From: Elusimicrobiota bacterium
Lineage (GTDB): Bacteria > Elusimicrobiota > Elusimicrobia > UBA1565 > UBA9628
Direction: 5' to 3'
Assembly: GCA_028717865.1 (NCBI GenBank)
Contig: JAQUMZ010000010.1
Location: forward strand, 1 to 18,332
Length of the DNA stretch: 18,332 bases
Shown here: one piece after another, positions 5,587-12,900 of the stretch
Layout of the letters: the number at the start of each line of letters is the position of its first letter
Numbering within the stretch: position 1 is the stretch's first letter
Notes under the pieces: model-generated
What the model saw: only the letters and a program-made list of their open reading frames with translations
The model's database searches: none
What the model was told of the DNA's origin: nothing
Position numbers and translations under genes: made by a program

Positions 5587-8468
5587 TAAGGGAAGAGCTC
5601 GTCCACCGACTTCGCCTCGAAGTCTCCCAGACCGCGCAAGCCCGCCAGGTCCACGCGGTCCCGGTTGCCCAGCACGTAGATGGTCATGGGCCGGTCCGCG
5701 AAGCGCCGGGAGAACGCCTCCAGGTCGCCCAGGGTGTATTTCCGGGCGGCGGCGAAGCGCTCGGGGCGCGGATCCGCGGCCAGCCCCTGGTCCTCCCAGG
5801 CCAGGACCGAGGCGGGCACGGAGCGAAAACCGATCGGATTGGCGCGGTAGTATTCCTCTATGCCTTTCGCGGTCTGGGCGAAGCGCTGCTGCGACAGCGG
5901 GGGGGACTTGAGCAGGCCGCGCAGGAGCAGCGCGGCCTCCAGGGTCTTGTCGGCCTGGGTGCCCAGGCTGCCCCAGAGCATGTTCTCGTCGCCCCGCTGG
6001 GCGGCGCTGGCGTAGCCGCCGCCTGCCGAGTAGGCCAGGGCCCGGGCCTCGCGCACCTCTTGGAAGATGACCGAACTCATGTCCCCGCCCAGGTATTCGG
6101 CCAGGAACTGGTAATCCACCGCGTGCGCGGGATCCAGCACTTCGTCGGCGCCGAACATCCCCACCCGGGACTGGAGCATGTCGCGGTGGGTGAATAGTAT
6201 CCGGTCCCGGACCGGGCGCAGGTAGCGCAGGAGCCGGCGCGGCGGCGGTTCGCGGTAGGATTTGCGCCCCTCGTCCATGAGGCGGGCCAGCTCTCCCGGC
6301 TCGCGCGCGCCTACGTAGGCTATGCGGCGCTTGTAGTCCCAGAGCCCGGCCATCAGCCGGCGCAGGTCCGGCTCCTTGAGCTCGAGCAACTCCCGGTCGG
6401 CAAGCTGCAGCAAAACGCCCGAGTCGCGGCCCCGCTGGGCCAACTCGGAGAGCGCGTGGTGTATGTAGCCGGGGTCCTTCTTGTTGTCGCGGTGGGCGCC
6501 GATGTCCACCTCGGCCATCAGGCGCAGGGTGTCCGGATCGATGTTGGGGTCGCGAAAATGCTCGAGCATCAGTTGCAGCGATGGCCAGAGGTTCTGCTCC
6601 AGGCCGGATAGGCCGACGCTGGCCTCCTGCTCCGAGCAGCCCGTGCCCAGGCTGGTGCCCAGGGCGAAGAGCTTCTTCTTGAACTCCTCGGCGGAAAGCT
6701 CGCCCGCGCCGGAGAGTTCGGCCAGCTCCAGGGCCGCGCAGAGCCGGCGTTGCTGGCGCAGGCCCAGGTTGAAGCGCCAGGTCAGGGAAAACAGGTCGTT
6801 GACCGGATTGGCCGCGGTGTAGAGCCGGCCCTCGGGCAGGGGCGTGACGGTATAGTCCCGTCCGGCCGCCAGCCAGCGCGGTTCGATGGCGGGGGCCGGC
6901 AGGCCCAGGATTTCCTTGGCGAATCGCGACTCGTGGCCGGGCTTTATGTCGAGCTTGGTGAATTCCGGCTTGGCGATGGAAGGCAGCTCCGGCTTGCCTT
7001 GCCGCCGGTAGGCCACGATCCGGTCCTCGCCCAGGTACTTGCGCGCCGCGGCCAGGACCCGTTCCTTGGTGACCCGGCGCAGGCGATCGAGGTCGGCGGC
7101 CGCGACGGGCCAGGGCTCGCGGTGCAGGAATGACTCGGTCATGAAGGCGGCGCGGCCCTCATTGGATTCCAGGCGGTATTTCTCCCCTACCTCGAAATTC
7201 GTGACCACGGCCTTGATGTCCTCGTCCGTGAATTGCCCGGCCTTTAGCTTGGCCACGGCGGCCATGAGCAAGGTCTCGGCCTCCTCCAGTTTCTGGTCCT
7301 TCTTGGGCAGGGCCCAGAGCACCCAGGCGCCCGCCTCGTTCATGAAGTCGGCGTAGGAGCCGGCGGCCTTGACCTTTTGGGCCTGGACCAGATCGAGGTT
7401 TATGATGCCCGCCACCGAGTTGTCCATGAGCATGTCGAGCACGCGCAGGGCGTCCCGGTCGGGATGGCCGTAGGGCACGGTCTGCCAGGCCACGTAGACC
7501 TTCTCCTCGGCCTCGTATTTGACCTCCACGCGCTCCACTCCCGCGGGCCGGACGATCGGGGCGGGGGCGTCGGCGGGCAGCGGCTGGGGGCGCCAGGAGC
7601 CGAAGGTGCGTTCGATGAGCTTGAGCGCCTCGGCGCGGTCGAAGTCTCCGGAGAGGGCTATGGCCATGTTGCCGGGGACGTACTCCTTGTCGTGGAAGGC
7701 GTACATCTTGGCCAGGGAAGGGTTCTTGAGGTGCTCGATGGATCCGAGCACGGTGCGGCCGTAGGGGTGGTTTTTCCACAGGGCCCGCTCGAGCCGTTCG
7801 TCGAGTATGCGGTCGGCGTTGTCCAGGGAGCGGTTCTTCTCCTCGTAGACGGTCTCGAGCTCGGTCTGGAACAGGCGGAAGACGGGTTGGGCGAAGCGGT
7901 CGCTTTCGACGCGCGCCCAGGCTTCCAGCCGGTTGGCGGGCAGGTCGCAGATGAAGACGGTCCTTTCGTTGGAGGTGAAGGCGTTGAGCCCCTGCACGCC
8001 CAGGCGCCGGTAGACCTGGTCCAGCTCGTTGGGCACCGAGTAGGTGGAGGCCTTCACGTTGTAGCGGTCGATCTCCTGGTAGATGGCCTTGCGCTCGGCG
8101 GGGTCGCGGGTCGCGAAAAGCTTCTCGTACAGGGCGGAGATGCGGTCGAGCAGGGGCTTCTCCTTGGCGAAGTCCAGCGCTCCCATCCGGGAGGAGCCCT
8201 TGAACAGCATGTGCTCCAGGTAGTGCGCCATGCCCGTGGAGTCGGCTGGGTCCTGCCGGCTGCCGGCGCGTGTCGCGATCCAGGCCGTGACGCGGGGCAG
8301 CTGGGAGTAAGGGGAGAGGTACACGGTCAGGCCGTTGGGCAGGCGGTGGACCGTCACGCCCATGGCGTCCGCGGGCAGGGGGACCGGCACCGGCTCGACG
8401 GCCTGGGGCCGGGCCGGCAGCGGCAGCAGGGCCAAAACCAGGATGGCGGCGGCGAGCGTCTTTCTCAT
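5583..8468 (-). CDS. Secreted M16 (insulinase/pitrilysin-like) zinc peptidase, two-half form
   Basis: A 961-residue protein with a signal peptide (MRKTLAAAILVLALLPLPARPQA), so periplasmic or exported. The N-terminal half holds the inverted zinc motif HYLEH (His82, Glu85, His86) and the third ligand in ETVYEEKNRS (about Glu209). The second half (from about 530) repeats the M16 fold without HxxEH, as in two-half enzymes where one half is catalytic and the other closes the chamber. About 45 extra residues (around 100-150) sit between HxxEH and the third ligand, including YSVPNELDQVYRRLG. I recall similar insertions in Bacteroidetes-type M16 enzymes. AAAGGAG lies 5 nt before the ATG, in the 16-nt gap after the DUF4015 gene, so the two are almost certainly co-transcribed. 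Likely role: degradation of peptides or small proteins outside the cytoplasm. Confidence 0.9.
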   Translation of the reverse strand: MRKTLAAAILVLALLPLPARPQAVEPVPVPLPADAMGVTVHRLPNGLTVYLSPYSQLPRVTAWIATRAGSRQDPADSTGMAHYLEHMLFKGSSRMGALDFAKEKPLLDRISALYEKLFATRDPAERKAIYQEIDRYNVKASTYSVPNELDQVYRRLGVQGLNAFTSNERTVFICDLPANRLEAWARVESDRFAQPVFRLFQTELETVYEEKNRSLDNADRILDERLERALWKNHPYGRTVLGSIEHLKNPSLAKMYAFHDKEYVPGNMAIALSGDFDRAEALKLIERTFGSWRPQPLPADAPAPIVRPAGVERVEVKYEAEEKVYVAWQTVPYGHPDRDALRVLDMLMDNSVAGIINLDLVQAQKVKAAGSYADFMNEAGAWVLWALPKKDQKLEEAETLLMAAVAKLKAGQFTDEDIKAVVTNFEVGEKYRLESNEGRAAFMTESFLHREPWPVAAADLDRLRRVTKERVLAAARKYLGEDRIVAYRRQGKPELPSIAKPEFTKLDIKPGHESRFAKEILGLPAPAIEPRWLAAGRDYTVTPLPEGRLYTAANPVNDLFSLTWRFNLGLRQQRRLCAALELAELSGAGELSAEEFKKKLFALGTSLGTGCSEQEASVGLSGLEQNLWPSLQLMLEHFRDPNIDPDTLRLMAEVDIGAHRDNKKDPGYIHHALSELAQRGRDSGVLLQLADRELLELKEPDLRRLMAGLWDYKRRIAYVGAREPGELARLMDEGRKSYREPPPRRLLRYLRPVRDRILFTHRDMLQSRVGMFGADEVLDPAHAVDYQFLAEYLGGDMSSVIFQEVREARALAYSAGGGYASAAQRGDENMLWGSLGTQADKTLEAALLLRGLLKSPPLSQQRFAQTAKGIEEYYRANPIGFRSVPASVLAWEDQGLAADPRPERFAAARKYTLGDLEAFSRRFADRPMTIYVLGNRDRVDLAGLRGLGDFEAKSVDELFPY

Positions 8469-8484
8469 CGGAGCTCCTTTGCTT

Positions 8485-9654
8485 CTACGGCGCCCGATCG
8501 CGTCCGGCGGCGTGAATCGGCCGGTTGTTGAGGCGCAGGGCCGTCCAGGTATAGTGGTTCTGCGGGTTCCAGAGCGTCCAGCTCTGCACGCCGCGGCCGG
8601 CCGCGGCCAGGATCTGCGCCCGGACCTGCTCGGCCCGGTAGCGGTAGCCCAGGGAGAAGTCCTGCAGGTACGGCCGCAGCCTCCAGGACTCCTCGCCCAG
8701 GCGGCCCACGGCGTCGCGCAGACCGCGGAAGATCATCTTGTAGGGCTCGCGGTTGGGGTTCTTTACGCCGTAGATGCCCTTGTTGTAGTGCGAGGGATAC
8801 ATCATGGGCGCCACGAAGTCCACCTGGCGGGCGAGTTCGGCGATGTGCTGGCCGATGCCCATGCCCGAGTCGTCGCTGGTGGTCATGCCGAAGACGCAGG
8901 CGGAGAGCTTTACTCCCATGGGGCGCAGGCGCCGGCGCGCCGCGCTCAAAAATTCCACGAGCGCGGCCTGGGCGGTGGCGCCGCTGTGGTCGGGACGCGA
9001 GTAGCGGCACAGGCGCGTGTTGCCGTCGGAGGGGAAGCGCACGTAGTCGAACTGGATCTCGTCGAACCCGGCCGCGGCGGCGCGCGAGGCGATGGCCAGG
9101 TTGTACTCCCATATTTCCTTCTTGTAGGGGTCGACCCAGGCCACGCCGTTGGCGTTGGTCCAGAGGCGGCCGTCGGGGCGCTTGACGGCGAGATCCGGCC
9201 GCTTGCGCGCGAGGTTGTTGTCCTTGAAGAGCACGATGCGTGCTATGGTGTAGATGCCGGCGTCCTTGAAGTCGCGCGCGCAGGCGGCCAGGTCGGGGAT
9301 GGCGTTGACGAAGGCGCCGGTCTCGCGGGAGAGGCGCACGTCGCGCACGAACATGAGGCCGTCGTATTCCTTGAGGGCGATGGTCACGGCATTGAGGCCG
9401 GCGAGCCGGAGATGATTGATGATCTGTCGGCGGTTCTTGGCGGAGCCCGCGGCCCAGCCGGTCATGTGCACCCCGCGCAGGGGCTTGAACCACTCGGGGG
9501 GCCTGGGCGCCGCGGGCTCGGGGGCGCCATCGTCGCCTATGGCGGCGGCCACGGTCGTGGCCGCGGGCAGGGACTGGGACAAGGCGGGAGCGGAGGCGGG
9601 GGCCTGCGCGAAGAGATGTCCCGCCAGTTGGAGGAGCACGAAAAGAAATGTCAT
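8485..9654 (-). CDS. Exported DUF4015 putative glycoside hydrolase
   Basis: A 389-residue protein with a signal peptide (MTFLFVLLQLAGHLFAQA) and an Ala/Pro-rich linker to about residue 55. The body matches the DUF4015 putative glycosyl-hydrolase family (TIM-barrel type): RGVHMTGWAAGS at 60-71, the LAGLNAVTIALK strand, DAGIYTIARIVLFKD, VAWVDPY, and the hallmark FDEIQFDYVRFPSD at 197-210, whose Glu199/Asp203 are natural catalytic candidates; then APMMYPSHY. No enzyme activity is established for the family to my knowledge. It is the first gene of a two-gene unit with the M16 peptidase. A -10-like TATCCT ends 8 nt before the ATG and no Shine-Dalgarno is seen. Confidence 0.85.
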   Translation of the reverse strand: MTFLFVLLQLAGHLFAQAPASAPALSQSLPAATTVAAAIGDDGAPEPAAPRPPEWFKPLRGVHMTGWAAGSAKNRRQIINHLRLAGLNAVTIALKEYDGLMFVRDVRLSRETGAFVNAIPDLAACARDFKDAGIYTIARIVLFKDNNLARKRPDLAVKRPDGRLWTNANGVAWVDPYKKEIWEYNLAIASRAAAAGFDEIQFDYVRFPSDGNTRLCRYSRPDHSGATAQAALVEFLSAARRRLRPMGVKLSACVFGMTTSDDSGMGIGQHIAELARQVDFVAPMMYPSHYNKGIYGVKNPNREPYKMIFRGLRDAVGRLGEESWRLRPYLQDFSLGYRYRAEQVRAQILAAAGRGVQSWTLWNPQNHYTWTALRLNNRPIHAAGRDRAP

Positions 9655-9662
9655 TTGAACCT

Positions 9663-9668
9663 AGGATA
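9663..9668 (-). promoter_or_regulatory. Putative -10 (TATCCT) for the DUF4015-M16 unit
   Basis: TATCCT on the minus strand ends 8 nt before the DUF4015 ATG, within a locally AT-rich stretch of an otherwise very GC-rich region. No -35 match at 16-18 bp. It would give a leaderless or near-leaderless transcript. Confidence 0.3.
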
Positions 9669-9788
9669 CAAAATTGGCCGGCCCAGTCGTTTGACGCTTC
9701 AACTCACGCGGAGAGGCGCGGGTGGACCGGCCGACTGTACGCGCGTAGTTGACGTTCGTGCGGAGCGCCGAACGGCCACCCCAACGGC

Positions 9789-9843
9789 ACCGGCACCCCT
9801 CGTATGGGGCGCCGGTTGCGCGGCGCTGGACGGCGCGCCGCGC
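9789..9843. repeat. Two adjacent GC-rich hairpins
   Basis: First hairpin: CCGGCACCCC (9790-9799), loop TCGTAT, GGGGCGCCGG (9806-9815), one mismatch, extended by an A.T pair outside. Second, starting two bases later: GCGCGGCGC (9818-9826), an 8-base loop, and a perfect complement GCGCCGCGC (9835-9843). Both are stable enough to form in RNA or single-stranded DNA. REP-like elements or the structured core of a small RNA are possible; nothing identifies which. Confidence 0.55.
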
Positions 9844-9913
9844 TTAGGTTACGGCATGTGGGGCACTTGCTGTTCTGCCCTTCGCGGTGCGAAGCATCGC
9901 GATCCTGCCATCG

Positions 9914-9937
9914 GGGGACGATAGGCACATTGTCCCC
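9914..9937. repeat. 9-bp hairpin, REP-like
   Basis: GGGGACGAT, loop AGGCAC, ATTGTCCCC: a 9-bp stem with one G.T pair and a six-base loop. It lies 25 nt past the stop of the AAA+/M41 gene, so it could stabilise the 3' end of that mRNA. The GGGGAC...GTCCCC ends resemble REP-type palindromes I recall near IS200-like transposases, but no transposase is present. Confidence 0.55.
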
Positions 9938-9962
9938 AGTTGTTCATGGCTGTGGCCGTGGG

Positions 9963-12900
9963 TTATTTTGCCGGGGCAGCCGGATGCAGCTCTTCCTGGA
10001 CCAGCTTCACGAATTCGCGCAGGAACGCGTCGAGGTTCTCGGCCGCGGTGGTGGCGGTGCGGCCCTGCTTGAAGGACTTGGCCGCGGCCACCTCGGGCAG
10101 GGGTTTTTCCACTTGGTCCGCGAATATCTCCTCGATCCGTGATTGCTCGCCCAGGAACGCGTTGTTGCGGCCGGGATGGGGATAGCCGATCATCTTGTAG
10201 AACTCGCGCTCGCTGATACCGCCGGCTCGGGCGAAGCGCACGATCTTGTCCTGGTACCAGGACTGGTCGTGCGCCTGGAGCAGGTCGTCGACCAGGTGGT
10301 TCTCCATGCGGCGCAGGATGCGTCCGAGCCTTTCGACGGTTTCCGGCGGCAGGTCCGCGAAGGTGGCGTAGCGGTTCATGCCCTCGAAACCGCGCCGGTC
10401 GAAGGTCCCGCCCTGGGGATCGAAGCCGAGCTCATAGATCGCATTCCACAGCATTTGCGTGGCCTGCAGGATGTCGTTGGCGGGCCCCGGCGTTACGTCC
10501 AGGACCGAAAGCGCGCCGCGCGGATCCCGGCTGAGGAATATCCTTTCCAAGGCGCGCGAGCCCAGGGTGGAATAAAGGTAGGCGAGCATGGAGCGGGCGG
10601 TCTGGCTTTGTTCCTGATATTTGACGTAGCCGCCCACGCCCGCCTTGGGCGGCACGGCCGTGGCGTATTCGAAGCGCAGGCCCAGGCGCACCGCGGTGTA
10701 GGCATGGCCGAACTCGTGGGCCGCGGTCTTGATCCTCCTCGCCGGCATGCGGCCGGAGGCGGCCAGGGGCGGGAAGGTCAGCGCGATCTCCTTGCGATAG
10801 ACGACCAGCGGTTTGGCCGCGGAGTCCGACTCGGGCTTGAGCACGGCCACGACCTCGGACTTACCCGGCTTGAAATCCAGGACCAGGACGGCGGGCCGCG
10901 TGGCCAGGGGCGAGGACTTGGGTATGCGGGCCAGGGCGGCTTCCAGGTGCGCGGTGATGCGGTTCTGCGTGGCCAGCACGGTGTGCCGGGCGCCTTCGGA
11001 GGGGATTACCGTTTCGTTGAAAAGATAGCGCTGGTAGGCGGGCGTGAGTTCTATCGCGAGGCGGCTTAGGTTCTTGCCGGTCCCGGGGTCCGTCAACCTG
11101 GACTTGACGACCTTGCCGGCCTGGATGGCGATGAGCCGCTTGTAGTCGGACTCGTTGAGCGGGTTCATGATGTAGAAACGGGACATCAGGCGGCTGACCG
11201 TCTCGGGCAAAAACATCGAGCCCAGAAGCTTTTTTAGCGCCGCCGGGGTCATGGCCAGTTTCCGGGCGGCCTGCAGCGTGTCGCCGATGGTGGTCAGGCG
11301 CGGATCGGCCTCGAAGCCGAAGCGGTCGCCGGCGAAATTCATGGTGACGACGCTGAAGGCGTCGCGTATGTCGATGATATAGTCCGATCCATAGTCGCTC
11401 TTGGCGGGGATCGAGACCACTCCGTCCTGGAGCAGGTCCTTCATGATCGCCATTATGGGCCGGTTGACCAGTCGTCCCATGGCATCGATCTCGAACACCT
11501 TGTCCAGTTCCTCGAAAAGGATGATGTATTTGTCGTTCGGGCCGTTCTTGGCCTTTTCCACGGCGTCGCTCAAGGAGCGGCCGAAATTGGCCAGGGCCTG
11601 CGGAGAATCGGATGTGAATCCTTGCATGTTGATGCGCACGATGGGCAGGCCGAGATTGGCGGCCGTGAGGTTGGCCAGCTCTGATTTGCCGATGCCGGGG
11701 AAACCCGCGAAGACGAGGAACGGGGGCTGGTTGACCACGGGGCCCTTGCGGTTGAGGTAGGCGTTGAACTCCTTTTCCACGAGCCGGGCGTGGACATCCT
11801 GGCCGACAAGGCTGACGTTGATCTTGTCCGCGAGTCCGGCGGTAAGCTTTTGGGTCTTGGGGAAGCGGGCCGCTAGAATCTGCTTCTGGGTCGGCCCTTT
11901 CTCCTTTGCGGCGAGTTCGGGCGCGGGCGGCGGATCCGCGGCCAGCCCCTCGGGCTGGGAGAATACGCGCGCGCCGGGATCGTAGGCCGCCTTCAATACA
12001 AAGGCGGGACCGTCCTCGAGCTGGCCGCGGCGCAGCACGCGCGAGGTCACGGTAATCTTGGCCTGCCCGGTCTCCTTATTGAAGTCCAGCAGGAGCTTGC
12101 GCGGCCGATCCAGCGACCGGTCGCCCTTGAGCGTGGCCTTGGTCCCGAAATAAATCAGTTCTTCCACGAGCGCGTCGGCCTTGGCGATGGTTTCGCGGGC
12201 GCCCGAGGGGGGGAAGATGGTGTTTCGGCGCAGGAACTCCTCGAACGCCTCGGTGTGGGAAACTTCCAGGCGTTTCTTGGCGTTGGCTCCGCCCACGGCC
12301 CGCGCGACGGCGGCGTCGGCCGTGAGCTTCACGATGACGGCGTAGTCATCGGCGGAGAGCGGCTTCATGATGACGGTGTTGGGCGCCAGGCGGCTTACCG
12401 TGTTGGCGCGGAAAAGGTGGGAGAGCAGCTTGTAGCGCGCCGAGGGGTCCTCCTGTATCCAGGCGTCGAAGGCCGCGAAGTCCTCGATGGTGAAGTCGTA
12501 GTACTTTTTCGGGGTCTTCAGCGCGCTGGCGGAAAACGTCTCGATCTCCGCTGGGCTGAAGTTCATGGTGGTCATGACCATGGCGTTGGACAGGTCCAGG
12601 GTGCCGTAGCGGGTCCGGATGATGCCGTCGGTGAGTATCTGGTTCAGGGCTCCGATGAACGGAGTCGTTTCTTCCCGGCCCTCCAGGATCTCGGGCAGCT
12701 TGTCGAGCTCGTCGATGAGGAGGATGAAGGGCTTCCCGCGGTTTTTTTTCTCTAGCGTCTCGAGGTCGCTGACGTATTCGCCGGCCGTGGGGGAGCCGTT
12801 CACGTACTTCTGCACGTCGATGCGCTCGACCGTGAACCCCAGCTCGGCGACCGCGTCCAGGATGGCGGTCTTGCCGATGCCGGGCAGGCCGATGAGGTGA

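Larger units (their letters stand above)
9655..9962. other. 308-bp non-coding region with clustered hairpins
   Basis: No convincing gene. The region lies between two leftward genes and carries at least four inverted repeats (9789-9816, 9818-9843, 9880-9894, 9914-9937) plus an 8-bp palindrome ATCGCGAT (9896-9903). None is followed by a T-run on either strand, so they are not standard intrinsic terminators. The DUF4015 promoter should lie at the left end. Short open frames here have no initiation signals. Confidence 0.6.

Noticed and set aside
4398..6197. 599-codon rightward open frame
   Set aside because: It overlaps the SseB-like and M16 genes in another frame. Its translation is Arg/Gly/Pro-rich low-complexity, typical of frames opposite or offset from very GC-rich genes, with no domain motif.
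7377..8531. 384-codon rightward open frame opposite the M16 gene
   Set aside because: Antisense shadow; composition matches the reverse of GC-rich codons and it has no start signals.
8335..9924. 529-codon rightward open frame opposite DUF4015
   Set aside because: Antisense to a gene with clear family motifs; Gly/Val/His/Arg-rich with no motif or initiation signal.
9704..9928. 74-codon leftward open frame in the hairpin region
   Set aside because: Arg/Pro-rich, no Shine-Dalgarno or -10 at the start, and it spans several strong hairpins. More likely non-coding.
9914..9937. Hairpin as an intrinsic terminator of the AAA+/M41 gene
   Set aside because: No T-run follows the stem on the minus strand.
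9655..9962. tRNA or CRISPR array in the non-coding block
   Set aside because: No T-loop GGTTCRA-type sequence or cloverleaf, and no regularly spaced direct repeats.
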